Below are positions 1-8,164 of a DNA stretch of 33,983 nucleotides, one piece after another. The stretch is from RUG563 sp964549135 (GTDB taxonomy: Bacteria > Bacillota > Clostridia > Christensenellales > Aristaeellaceae). Both the position numbers and the translations under genes were made by a program. Positions within the stretch are counted from its first letter, which is position 1; each line of letters opens with the position of its first letter. The notes under the pieces were generated by a model that saw only the letters and a program-made list of their open reading frames with translations, did no database searches and had not been told where the DNA came from. The stretch covers positions 1 to 33,983 of the forward strand of contig CAZJUJ010000026.1 in assembly GCA_964549135.1 (NCBI GenBank), in the 5' to 3' direction.

Positions 1-243
1 CTGGACAACATGAAATTCGAAATCGCCAGCGAGCTGGGCATCAACCTCAAGCAGGGCTACAACGGCGATCTGCCCTCCCGCCAGGCCGGCTATATCGGCG
101 GCTACATGGTGAACCTTCTGCAACCAGCAGAACGCCTATGCACCTATTTCCAATTGCCGCCCATCCGCTTTTCCAGAAACGGCCTGCGGAATCAATACGA
201 TACAAAGGTGGAATATCAGGTTCGGGTCGGGCTGGAAATGTGA
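1..243 (+). CDS. alpha/beta-type small acid-soluble spore protein, 5'-partial
   Basis: This is the 3' part of a spore-core DNA-binding protein; the start lies left of the window. The first codons read LDNMKFEIASELGINL, which is the conserved first helix of alpha/beta-type SASPs. SRQAGYIGGYMV follows and matches the second conserved block. In this family such proteins coat spore DNA, protect it from UV and heat, and are degraded by the Gpr protease at germination. The family normally ends within about 10-15 residues of the second block. Here the frame runs on for about 40 residues (from about base 118) that do not look like SASP. A one-base shift near 121-125 opens another frame beginning QQNAYAP that stops at 274, so a frameshift or a recently acquired tail is possible. 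Family call is sure; the C-terminus is not. Confidence 0.8.
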   Translation: MDNMKFEIASELGINLKQGYNGDLPSRQAGYIGGYMVNLLQPAERLCTYFQLPPIRFSRNGLRNQYDTKVEYQVRVGLEM

Positions 244-282
244 CCCAGGATCAGAACCGGAACGTGCCGAATGATAACCGGA

Positions 283-560
283 TATCCTGTCTCGGACGGC
301 CTGCATTGTAACGCAGCGCTCGTTCTCGGATGGGCTGAATTGTGACTGAATATCCTATCCTGGACGACCTGAATGGCAACAGATTATCCTATCCTGGACG
401 GCCCGAATTATGGTCAGCATCCGTTCAATGATAGTCTGAAAATGTGACGACCCGAATTGTGCCGCAGCGCTCGTTCCTGGACGGACGGAAAACGCGGCAG
501 AGTATCAGAAATGTGACGCTCCGAATTGCACCGCAGCGCCCGGTCTCGGATGGGCTTTGA
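283..560. repeat. dispersed degenerate short repeats (two motif families)
   Basis: One motif, TATCCTATCCTGGACG, is exact at 351-366 and 385-400, with a diverged copy at 283-299. A second motif around CGCAGCGCTCGTTC occurs at 312-325 and 463-476, with a variant at 532-545. It is preceded by GAATTGT or GCATTGT and, at the first and third copies, followed by TCGGATGGGCT. Spacing is irregular, so this looks like a decayed minisatellite rather than a CRISPR or coding repeat. Confidence 0.55.
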
Positions 561-650
561 TGCGATTCAATATCAGATCGGGAAGAGTCAGTAGCTTGAC
601 GCACTATCGATCTGCATACCCCGAAAATGCAGCGGGGTATCACTCACCGA

Positions 651-1110
651 CACGCCCAACCCACTTACCTTCCCCTACCAACACGCCCAATTTCCTTCTC
701 TTCCCTGTTAATGCATCCTATTTCCTCGCATCACCTTCCCCCACCGCATCTCCCCGCTGCCCCCTCGGTCTTCCTACATGAACGCGCCCATCTCCCCGCA
801 TCGCCTTTCTAACGTATCGTCTCCCCACTACCACGCCCAATTTCCTTGCACTTCCCTATTAGCGTGTCCTATTTTCTCGCATCACTTTCCCCCCACCGCA
901 CCTCCCCGCTGCCACCCCCTCGGTCTTCCCACATGAGCGCGCCCAATCTCCCCGCATCGCATTTCTAACGCATCGTCTCCCCACTACCACGCCCAATTTC
1001 CTTCGCTTCCCTATTAGCGTATCCTATTTCCCCGCATCACCTTTCCCCCGCGGCATCTCTCCGCTGCCACGCCCAGTTTTCTTGTGTGTCCCTACCAGCA
1101 CGCCCAATTT
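651..1110. repeat. tandem repeat array, unit about 150-156 bp
   Basis: CACGCCCAA starts at 651, 682, 832, 988 and 1099, and CACGCCCAG at 1068. The units starting at 682 and 832 are nearly full length (periods 150 and 156). Each holds in order CACGCCCAATTTCCTT, TTCCCTRTTARYG, TATTT-CGCATCAC, CCGCTGCC with CTCGGTCTTCC, and CGCATCGC. The unit from 988 is cut to about 80 bp. The minus strand has several runs of four or more G around 879-930. No coding frame is preserved across units. Confidence 0.7.
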
Positions 1111-1201
1111 CCCGGGATGCTGTCCTCCCCAGCCCTTTTCCACAGCCCTGGGAAATAACAGAGCGGTTCCGATAACGGGAAAGGCACGCCCGGGCGGCAG
1201 A

Positions 1202-1249
1202 ACAAAAGCGCCCCGTCTGCAGGCATATCATCTGCTGCAAACGAGGCGC
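1202..1249 (-). terminator. bidirectional intrinsic terminator after the opp operon
   Basis: Two 15-base arms, 1208-1222 and 1235-1249, pair fully with two G-U pairs and enclose a 12-base loop. On the minus strand the hairpin is followed by TTTTGTT, and on the plus strand by CGTTTTTC. It therefore ends the opp operon 26 bases past the DUF3899 stop codon and could also stop transcription from the left. Confidence 0.85.
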
Positions 1250-1274
1250 CGTTTTTCAATTCACTGCGGGGCTT

Positions 1275-1691
1275 TTACATCTGGTAGCCGCTATAATATG
1301 CCGCGCTCCAGTAAAGGGACAGGGCGATGCCGATGATCAGAAAGGCAAGCCCGGGCACCAGAACATAGCGGATGCCGCTCTTTTTGGCCTTGGTGAGCTT
1401 GCGCGCCCGGTAATCAGCATAGGTTTCATGCTTGGCCCGGCCCATGGGAATAAAGTACAGGACGACATTTCTCAGGACATAGCTGATCCCAATCAGCGCG
1501 CCCTCGCCGCTGATAAACATCATGCCCGCAAAGAGCGTCATCAGCACGCCCGGAACGAAGAAGGAATCAGCCAGCATCTGCATATTGACCGATGCGCTCT
1601 CGCTGAAAAAGCCCTTGGACATGGCCACAAGAAAGGCCATCAGCAATGCGATCCCGATGCCGGCCGCGTATTTTTTCCATGCTGCTCTCAT
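1275..1691 (-). CDS. DUF3899 family membrane protein
   Basis: This small integral membrane protein (about 138 residues from the ATG at 1691) is the last gene of the opp operon. It has a hydrophobic segment near the N-terminus (GIGIALLMAFLVAM), a second pair of segments around FFVPGVLMTLFAGMMFI, a basic cytoplasmic loop with YADYRARKLTKAKKSG, and a C-terminal segment. The 'D-FF-PG' stretch followed by a Gly-rich 'G-L-GISY' segment is typical of DUF3899, a Firmicutes family of unknown function. I chose ATG 1691 because GGTGA lies 8 bases upstream; the frame also opens at TTG 1724, directly after the oppF stop, and at GTG 1703. Its place in the operon suggests a link to the transporter, but no role is known. 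Confidence 0.75.
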   Translation of the reverse strand: MRAAWKKYAAGIGIALLMAFLVAMSKGFFSESASVNMQMLADSFFVPGVLMTLFAGMMFISGEGALIGISYVLRNVVLYFIPMGRAKHETYADYRARKLTKAKKSGIRYVLVPGLAFLIIGIALSLYWSAAYYSGYQM

Positions 1692-1724
1692 CGTCTGCTT
1701 CACCGCTCCTGTCCGTTTACCCAA

Positions 1725-2981
1725 TTACTTCAGCTGCTGCCAATATTTTATCTCTTCGGCATCATTGCAGTTCACGAAATGGCCCGGGGCAATCTCGCGG
1801 AAGGAGGGCTTATCCACGGAATAATCATGCTCCGCAATGGGATTATAGATAATTCTCGTGCGCTGCTTCTCATACACCGGATCGGGCAGGGGGATGGCAG
1901 AAAGCAGGGACTTCGTATAGGGATGCAGCGGATTCCTGAAAAGCTCATCCGAATCAGCCAGCTCCACCATCTTGCCAAAGTACATCACGCCGATCCGGTC
2001 GGAGAAATACTTGACCACCGAAAGATCGTGGGCAATGAAAAGGATGGTCAGGCCCAGGCGCTCTCTCAGGTCGTTGAGCAGGTTGATTACCTGCGCCTGA
2101 ATGGACACGTCCAGCGCGGAAACAGGCTCATCGGCAATGATCATTTCGGGCTGCATGATCACCGCCCGGGCAATGCCGATGCGCTGGCGCTGACCGCCGG
2201 AGAACTCGTGGGGATAGCGATCCGCATGCTCGCGCACCAGGCCTGCCATCTCCAGAATCTCATAGACCTTTTCGTTGATGTAGTCCTTATCGGTAATGCC
2301 CTTGATGACCAGGCCTTCGGCAATAATGTCGCGGACGGTCATGCGGGGATCCAGCGAGGCGATGGGATCCTGGAAGATCATCTGGATCTGTGTAATCAGC
2401 TTGGTGTTCTTGGCCACGCGGCAGCGATTCTGATATTCGCTCTTCAGCTGCTTCAGCTTTTCAGGATCATTGGCAGCGGCCTTCAGCTTGGGGGTATATT
2501 CATCCTCCAGTTCCTTGAGCAGGGTGGCCACGTGCCGCTTGTCCACATCCTTATTGCTGGCCTTGGCCTCCCGGATCAGGGCGCGGTTTTCGGCAATGAT
2601 CCTGTCCCGCTCCTCCTGAATCTTTTTAATTTCAGCCTGCACCTGGGGCTTTTTGGCGGCATCCGCCTTTGCTTCGCTCTGAAGCTCCTTGATCCTGGCG
2701 GAGGCATCGGCCCGGGCGGTGGCGATGGCATCCTGATAGGAGCGGATGCCGGCGCTGATGCGCTCGCCCTTAAAGTAAACATTGCCGGAGGTAATGTCAT
2801 ACAGCTTGATGATGGAGCGTCCGGTCGTGGTCTTGCCGCAGCCGGATTCACCCACCAGGCCGAAGGATTCACCCTTCCTGATCTCAAAGCTCACATCATC
2901 CACGGCCTTCAGATCCTTGCGGCCCAGACGAAAATACTGGCAAAGGTGATCCACCTTCAGAAGTACTTCACGATTCTCCAT
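1725..2981 (-). CDS. oppF: oligopeptide ABC transporter ATPase OppF with coiled-coil-like insertion
   Basis: Second nucleotide-binding subunit of the importer; it hydrolyses ATP at the cytoplasmic face. Walker A is GESGCGKT (residues 44-51), the Q-loop is MIFQDP (Q204), the signature is SGGQR (261-265), Walker B is MIIADEP (280-286) and the switch His is H318. The C-terminal HPYTKSLLSAIP block is the OppD/DppF-type C-terminal domain. Residues of about 76-192 are an insertion that normal OppF proteins (about 310-330 residues) lack. It is rich in Glu, Lys, Ala and Gln and should be helical or coiled coil. The start overlaps the oppD stop by 14 bases (2968-2981), with GAGGTGG upstream, so the two are translationally coupled. 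Family assignment is firm; the role of the insertion is unknown. Confidence 0.93.
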   Translation of the reverse strand: MENREVLLKVDHLCQYFRLGRKDLKAVDDVSFEIRKGESFGLVGESGCGKTTTGRSIIKLYDITSGNVYFKGERISAGIRSYQDAIATARADASARIKELQSEAKADAAKKPQVQAEIKKIQEERDRIIAENRALIREAKASNKDVDKRHVATLLKELEDEYTPKLKAAANDPEKLKQLKSEYQNRCRVAKNTKLITQIQMIFQDPIASLDPRMTVRDIIAEGLVIKGITDKDYINEKVYEILEMAGLVREHADRYPHEFSGGQRQRIGIARAVIMQPEMIIADEPVSALDVSIQAQVINLLNDLRERLGLTILFIAHDLSVVKYFSDRIGVMYFGKMVELADSDELFRNPLHPYTKSLLSAIPLPDPVYEKQRTRIIYNPIAEHDYSVDKPSFREIAPGHFVNCNDAEEIKYWQQLK

Positions 2982-5202
2982 TTTCGGCCCACCTCTCTTT
3001 CATCCGCCGGATACGCTCGGTAATGATCTTGGGCACCTCCACCTTGGGCGCATCGGGATGGAGCAGCCAGGTGGCAGCATAATGCGTTGGAGAAACCTCA
3101 TACATGGGCGGCTGCACCTCAAAATCGATTTCCAGGGCGTACTTGTTCCTTTCGGCAAAGGCATCACCCACAGGGGGATAGATCATGTTGGGCGGCGTGC
3201 CGGGGATGGCGTCCAGCTTCTCATTGGTATCCAGGTCGGGCATGGAGGACAGCAGCGCCCAGGTGTAGGGGTGCTGCGGGTTGTAGAAAACCTCTTCCGC
3301 CGTGCCATACTCCACAATCTTGCCGGCATACATCACGGCAATTCGATCCGCCATGTTGGCAACAACGCCCAGGTCATGGGTGATGAAAATGATGGAAAGA
3401 TTGCGCTCCTTCTTCAGCCGGTTGATCAATTCCAGAATCTGCGCCTGGATGGTCACGTCAAGGGCGGTGGTGGGCTCATCGCAGATAAGAATATCGGGAT
3501 TGGCGGAAAGGGCGATGGCGATAACGATGCGCTGGCGCATGCCGCCAGAGAATTCGAAGGGATACTGCCGGTAGCGCATTCTGGCCTCGGGAATGCCAAC
3601 CTCTTCCATGAGCTTGATGGCCTTCTCCTTGGCGATGCGCTTGGTCAGCGTATAGACCACCTGGGAGGCCTTTTCCTTCAGGAAATCAACGATTTCCATG
3701 CAGCGCTTATCGGCATCAAAGCTGCCGGCGGCGGCAATATCGGCTTCAAAGCGATTCATCACCCGGGAGAGGATGGATTCGATGGCCGCAATCTGCACCT
3801 CGGGCTCGATCACGGATTTGGGAACGATCTTCCAATCCACCTTCCTGCCCTTGGCCAGCAGCGCCTCCCGCTGCCTGGTCTGGCGGGCAAAGCGGGCCTC
3901 CTCCTTGGGATTATTCTTGAGATAGAAGAAGTATTTTTCCACTCCTCTTTCCAGGGCGCTGCCAAAGGTATAGGCCACGCTATCCTTGACGATGGCCAGA
4001 GGATCGATGGCGGCAGTGACGCTGGCAGTAACCTGTTTGCAGTGCTTTTCGGCCTCCTGGGCGGTAAAATGCCCGGCCTTAAAGAAGGCGATGGTCTGCT
4101 TGATTTCCTCGACGGCCATTTCCTTATTCTGAATGGTCCTGTCAAAGGAATACTGAATCGCTTTCCGCACCAGCACCAGGAAGGAATCCATAAAGTCCTC
4201 GTTGAGGAACTTTACGGTCATTTCATTGGCTTCATCGGCGGGCATCTGGCTCAGATCGCTTGCGGGATGCTTTAAGACATAGTAGCCAATGCGGAAGAAA
4301 TTATACTGGGGCAATTCCAGCATTTCCTGGGCGGTCTGCTTCAGCTTTCCGAGCATTTCAACCGTCTCGGGGGACGCCTCATTCTTGGATGCGCCATTGC
4401 CCGCCAGCTTCCTGATAGCTTCCAGGGAGGATACCTTGGCGCGCTCTGCCTTGAAGACCACCTCAAGGGCCGCCGCATGCTCCCGCAGCTGCCCGGCATA
4501 GCCGGAAACAAAGTAATGATCCTTGATTTCCCGAAGCCTGCTCTTAATCAGGTTCAGGGAGGCCATCACATCCACCTTCTGCTTGTTCTCGGTCATGAAG
4601 AGCAGATCCTCGATGGCGGAGATCATTTCCTCTGCGGCGGTGCGGGAATCATTATAGCTGTTTTCCAGCTTGATGGCCTGGATATTGAAGCTGTCAAAGG
4701 TCTTGATGTAATGATCCACCGCGGCATCGGAAATGCCGTTCGTGGGATCCTCATGCAGGGCCTTTTTGATCGTATCGGAAAGCACGGCCAGGGTCTTATT
4801 GAAGGTGACGCGGCCCTCCTTGCGATTGGCTTTGTTTTTCAGCAGCATGGCCTCGGTGATCTGCTTGCCGATGCGCATGATGGGGTTCAGGGAGGAAAGG
4901 GGATCCTGGAAGATCATAGCGATCTTATCGCCCCGCAGCTTATGCATTTCCTCCTCGGGGATACGGGTCAGATCCTGGCCGTCATAGAGGATTTCGCCGC
5001 CCTCATAGATGGAATTTCCGGCGGAAATGCCCATGATGGCCTTGGAGGTTACGGATTTGCCGGAGCCCGATTCGCCCACGATGGCCAGGGTTTCGCCCTT
5101 GTAGAGATCGAAGGAAATATCGCGCACAGCCTGCACCTTGCCGGCATCTGTACGGAAGGAGATTTTCAGATCATTGACGGACAGTTTAATCTCTTTATTC
5201 AT
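2968..5202 (-). CDS. oppD: oligopeptide ABC transporter ATPase OppD with ~400-residue insertion
   Basis: First nucleotide-binding subunit, 744 residues against about 330-350 for the family. Walker A is GESGSGKS (43-50), the Q-loop is MIFQDP (Q99), the signature is FSGGMRQR (551-558), Walker B is ILICDEP (571-577) and the switch His is H609. The OppD C-terminal HPYTWALLSSMP and GTPPNMIYPPVGDAF region follows, where typical proteins carry a Cys-rich motif; here the cysteines are absent. Residues of about 121-520 are inserted within the helical subdomain, just after the LNPIMRIGKQITEAML helix. The insert is charged and mainly helical, with no transmembrane segment and no domain I recognise. All catalytic motifs are intact, so the ATPase should be active. 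The oppC stop lies two bases upstream and supplies GGAGGA as the ribosome binding site. Confidence 0.93.
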   Translation of the reverse strand: MNKEIKLSVNDLKISFRTDAGKVQAVRDISFDLYKGETLAIVGESGSGKSVTSKAIMGISAGNSIYEGGEILYDGQDLTRIPEEEMHKLRGDKIAMIFQDPLSSLNPIMRIGKQITEAMLLKNKANRKEGRVTFNKTLAVLSDTIKKALHEDPTNGISDAAVDHYIKTFDSFNIQAIKLENSYNDSRTAAEEMISAIEDLLFMTENKQKVDVMASLNLIKSRLREIKDHYFVSGYAGQLREHAAALEVVFKAERAKVSSLEAIRKLAGNGASKNEASPETVEMLGKLKQTAQEMLELPQYNFFRIGYYVLKHPASDLSQMPADEANEMTVKFLNEDFMDSFLVLVRKAIQYSFDRTIQNKEMAVEEIKQTIAFFKAGHFTAQEAEKHCKQVTASVTAAIDPLAIVKDSVAYTFGSALERGVEKYFFYLKNNPKEEARFARQTRQREALLAKGRKVDWKIVPKSVIEPEVQIAAIESILSRVMNRFEADIAAAGSFDADKRCMEIVDFLKEKASQVVYTLTKRIAKEKAIKLMEEVGIPEARMRYRQYPFEFSGGMRQRIVIAIALSANPDILICDEPTTALDVTIQAQILELINRLKKERNLSIIFITHDLGVVANMADRIAVMYAGKIVEYGTAEEVFYNPQHPYTWALLSSMPDLDTNEKLDAIPGTPPNMIYPPVGDAFAERNKYALEIDFEVQPPMYEVSPTHYAATWLLHPDAPKVEVPKIITERIRRMKERWAENGES

Positions 5203-5204
5203 GC

Positions 5205-6791
5205 TTAATCCTCCGTTCCTCTCAGAGAAGGATTGAACGCATCGCGCAATCCGTTGCCGAACAGGTTAAAGCTCAGCATCAGCAGGATCAGGAACAGGCA
5301 GGGGAAGAGAGCCACATAGGCTGCATCGGCGGTGATGGATTGCTGGCCTGCCGCAATCAGCGTGCCCACAGAGGTGGTATTGCCTGCCTCCAGATTGATG
5401 ATGCCCAGATAGGTAAGGCTGGTTTCGGAGTAAATCATGCCGGGGATCACCAGCGCGGCGCTGGTCACGATGGTGCCAAGGCCGTTGGGGAAAATGTGCT
5501 TGAACATGATGCGGGAATCCCGGGCGCCCAGCGTTCTTGCCGCCAGAACGTATTCCTGGTTCTTGAAGCGGTAGAACTGCATGCGTGTGGTGCCTGCCAT
5601 GCCAATCCAGCCTGTGACAAAGAAGGCTATAAACAGCACCAGCGCCTGGCTGGAAGCGCCCATATGATACTTGAGCAGGGTGATGACGATCATGGTGGGC
5701 ACGGAACCCAGAATATCTGCGATGCGCTCCATATACAGGTCAACCCTGCCGCCGCTGTAGCCGGAAATGGAGCCCCAGATTACGCCCACAATGAAATTGA
5801 CAACTGCAACAACCGTGGCAAACACGAAAGAGAAGCGTGCGCCATAGGCCAGGCAGGCGAAGATATCCTTGCCGGTCTGGGTGGTACCGAAGATGAACGT
5901 AGGCTCCGTAATGCCGTCCTTGAGCACCTCGGTATGCTGATAGATATAGTATTCGTAATACTCGGCACGAACCTCAATACCGCCGTCCACCTTGCGGCCG
6001 TAGGCGTAGTAGTAGGTCTTGCCCTTATCCTGGATGCCGTTTTCGCCCTCAATGCGCAGGGAATTGTACTCCGGGATGGAGGTGCTGGCCTTGCCATCTT
6101 CGTACCGCCAATAGTTGTTGACGATGTTCCCTTCCTTGTCCAGCTTGGGCCGGACAACGGAGGCCTTGGCGTTTTCCAGCTTATAGTAGATATTGGCATC
6201 GTACTTGTTCTTTTCCAGGCTCGGCCTGTCCGAAACCTTGACGATGGGATAGAGCACCTGCCGGCCCGTTCTCAGCTGATATTCCTGGATGGAATTGAAT
6301 TCCTCGGTGGAGATGGTCTTATACTTGCCAAAGCCCACGCCATAATAGGTATCATAGCGATAGGTGTATTCCTTGCCGTCCTCGCTAATGGTATATTCGC
6401 CGTTTTTAATGACCTCTCTGCCGGTTTCATCGGCGATGGCCTTATCCTTGAGATAGCCCACCAAGCTGGTGGTCTTGCTCTTGCAGCCATCCCAGAAATT
6501 GATATCGCTTTCGGCGAAGCAATTCAGCTTGGGATAGGAATAGGCATAGACCATATCATAGTAAGCGGGCTTAAAGGGGGTAAAATAGGGAGCGATAATC
6601 GCGAAAAGCACCAGCACGGCGATGACCGTGCCGCCGACCACGGCGCCCTTATTCTTGCTGAAGCGCTTGAAGGCCCCCTGGAAATAGCTTACGGGCTTGG
6701 TTTCGAATTTGCTGTCATGATACAGATCATTCCGGGTAGCAAATCGAAGCTTTGAAACATCAATGTCCATGGGAATATTCTTCTTGTCCAT
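5205..6791 (-). CDS. oppC: oligopeptide ABC transporter permease OppC with large extracellular insertion
   Basis: Membrane subunit of 528 residues; DppC/OppC proteins are usually about 290-320. An N-terminal cytoplasmic segment (1-47) leads into TM1 (about 48-70). The canonical core begins near residue 297 with FGTTQTGKDIFACLAYGARFS, the counterpart of the usual GTDxxGRDxxSRxxYGxR block. Five further membrane segments follow, with the coupling motif around VLAARTLGARDSRIMFKHIFPN. Between TM1 and the core, residues of about 75-295 form a Tyr-, Lys- and Asp-rich region predicted to lie outside the cell. It contains many short YxY and DGK stretches suggestive of beta structure. The start codon sits two bases after the oppB stop, with GGGAG upstream. 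Assignment is sure; the ectodomain is unidentified. Confidence 0.92.
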   Translation of the reverse strand: MDKKNIPMDIDVSKLRFATRNDLYHDSKFETKPVSYFQGAFKRFSKNKGAVVGGTVIAVLVLFAIIAPYFTPFKPAYYDMVYAYSYPKLNCFAESDINFWDGCKSKTTSLVGYLKDKAIADETGREVIKNGEYTISEDGKEYTYRYDTYYGVGFGKYKTISTEEFNSIQEYQLRTGRQVLYPIVKVSDRPSLEKNKYDANIYYKLENAKASVVRPKLDKEGNIVNNYWRYEDGKASTSIPEYNSLRIEGENGIQDKGKTYYYAYGRKVDGGIEVRAEYYEYYIYQHTEVLKDGITEPTFIFGTTQTGKDIFACLAYGARFSFVFATVVAVVNFIVGVIWGSISGYSGGRVDLYMERIADILGSVPTMIVITLLKYHMGASSQALVLFIAFFVTGWIGMAGTTRMQFYRFKNQEYVLAARTLGARDSRIMFKHIFPNGLGTIVTSAALVIPGMIYSETSLTYLGIINLEAGNTTSVGTLIAAGQQSITADAAYVALFPCLFLILLMLSFNLFGNGLRDAFNPSLRGTED

Positions 6792-6793
6792 CT

Positions 6794-7801
6794 TTATTTC
6801 GCTCCCATTCTGATTCTCGGGTCAATGAAGCCATAGCTGATATCGATGACGATACCGGCGGTCAGGCTGACCAAGGTGTAGAAGCCGGACAGCAGCATGA
6901 AGAAGTCATAATCCTGGAAGGTGATGGAGTTCAGATACAGGCCGCCCACGCCGTTGATGCCGAACATTTTTTCAATGATCAGCGAGCCGGAAAGCACAGA
7001 AACGAACTCGCTCAGAATGGAGGGGAAAATGACCACCATGGAATTGCGCATGGCATGCCGATAGATGGCCTGCCGCTTGGTAAGGCCCTTGGTTCTGGCC
7101 AGCAGCATAAATTCGCCGGTCAGCACCTCGGAAAGCTCGGCGCGGGTATAGCGGGCGTATCCGGCAACGGAGCCAAGGCACAGCGCAAATACGGCTGGCA
7201 GCATGGAGCGGAAAACAGGCCAGGAGAAATAATCATTGCTGGTGGACATGGTCAGCGGGAACCAGCCCAGCTTAAAGCAGAACAGGTACTGGATCACAAG
7301 CGCCAGTACGATGGAAGGAACGGAAATCAGAAGAATAATGACAACGTTGATCAGCTGATCCTGCCATTTATTCTTTTTCAGCGCTGCAATAATGCCCAGC
7401 GCCAGGCCGATCGGCACGCCGATCAGGGTGGAATAGATATTAATCAGAATCGTGGGCGGCAGATGCTTGACAAACACCTGCCAGATATCCATGTTCAGGT
7501 ATTCGCCGTAGGTGGTGGCGATGCCGAAATCGCCCTTGGTAACGATGCGGGAAAGATAGTTGCCGAACTGGAGGAAGATGGGCACCCGGTCATAATTGTA
7601 GACACCGTTCGCGCCCTTTCTGATGTTCGTGATCCAGCCGCGGCCCTCCAGGGTCTTCATGACGACCTCGGGATCCTGGCCGGGCAGAGCGGTGGTAGGG
7701 ATGGGCAGAAGCTTAATCAGGACGAAGCTCATCGTGAAGATGATGCTGAATGTGAGCAGCATCAAGCCCAAGCGCTTCGACACATATTTAAACATATACA
7801 T
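6794..7801 (-). CDS. oppB: oligopeptide ABC transporter permease OppB
   Basis: Membrane subunit of 335 residues, the normal length for OppB/DppB. It opens with the family signature MFKYVSKRLGLMLLTFSIIFTMSFVLIKLLP (TM1 in that stretch). An extracellular segment follows, then five more membrane segments. The coupling loop reads RAELSEVLTGEFMLLARTKGLTKRQAIYRHAMRNS, and the end is FIDPRIRMGAK. It pairs with OppC to form the translocation pore. GAGGAG lies 8 bases upstream of the start. It is the only subunit here without a size anomaly. About 395 bases with candidate hairpins separate it from oppA, suggesting lower expression than the binding protein. Confidence 0.93.
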   Translation of the reverse strand: MYMFKYVSKRLGLMLLTFSIIFTMSFVLIKLLPIPTTALPGQDPEVVMKTLEGRGWITNIRKGANGVYNYDRVPIFLQFGNYLSRIVTKGDFGIATTYGEYLNMDIWQVFVKHLPPTILINIYSTLIGVPIGLALGIIAALKKNKWQDQLINVVIILLISVPSIVLALVIQYLFCFKLGWFPLTMSTSNDYFSWPVFRSMLPAVFALCLGSVAGYARYTRAELSEVLTGEFMLLARTKGLTKRQAIYRHAMRNSMVVIFPSILSEFVSVLSGSLIIEKMFGINGVGGLYLNSITFQDYDFFMLLSGFYTLVSLTAGIVIDISYGFIDPRIRMGAK

Positions 7802-7862
7802 AGGTTTTTCTCCTCTGTTGTGTTGTTTTCCGTTTTCAGTGTCTGAGCCACATAGCAGCTGA

Positions 7863-7898
7863 CAAAAAGGCGCTGCGTGAAGAATGCTTCCTGTGCGC
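7863..7898 (-). terminator. candidate weak terminator or attenuator upstream of oppB
   Basis: On the minus strand GGCGC (7894-7898) pairs with GCGCC (7869-7873), with an inner GAAG-CATT-CTTC stem, followed directly by TTTTTG. The stem has an internal loop and is weak, which fits partial termination between oppA and oppB. Confidence 0.4.
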
Positions 7899-8121
7899 CG
7901 CCATCAGCCTGATGCTCAATAAACATTCAGCCCGTCCGATGCCTGGGGCATTCCGTCGGCCCGATGCTCAAATAAACATCGAAATAGCTGCTGCTGCAGC
8001 CATTTCCTTCATGGGCCGCCTGGCTTTTCAGCCGCGCGGCCGTCGTTTTTTCTGGTTGCTGCAGGGGAGGTACCTGTTTGCTGCGGTTGGGGGCGCCTGT
8101 TTGATTTTTTTACCACATAGG

Positions 8122-8164
8122 CCGCAAACAAGCGGTGAGCGCAGAGGCTCACCGCCGTTTGCGG
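8122..8164 (-). other. strong intercistronic hairpin after oppA
   Basis: Arms at 8122-8140 and 8147-8164 pair over about 18 bases with a short bulge and a 6-base loop. The minus-strand 3' side reads CCTATGTGG with no T-run, so it is not a classical terminator. Such a hairpin more likely protects the oppA message from 3' exonucleases, as known for binding-protein genes at the head of importer operons. Confidence 0.55.

Larger units (their letters stand above)
244..1201. other. gene-free region rich in degenerate repeats
   Basis: I see no credible gene here on either strand. The short open frames (up to about 84 codons) lack ribosome binding sites and consist of repeat-derived low-complexity sequence. 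The left part (about 280-560) holds scattered copies of two short motifs, and the right part (about 651-1110) is a tandem array with a pyrimidine-rich plus strand. Between them, 616-640 forms a small hairpin with the arms ATACCCCG and CGGGGTAT and no T-run. Confidence 0.7.

Noticed and set aside
651..1110. CRISPR array
   Set aside because: Recurring blocks are imperfect, of unequal length and not separated by unique spacers of constant size, and no cas genes are present.
1428..3023. Plus-strand open frame of 531 codons opposite oppF and DUF3899
   Set aside because: It crosses two minus-strand genes with clear motifs and gives a His/Gly/Leu-rich product without homology.
3005..3120. Frameshift or fusion explaining the length of OppD
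   Set aside because: The frame is uninterrupted, both halves of the ATPase are in order and the C-terminal domain is complete, so it is an insertion rather than a fusion or error.
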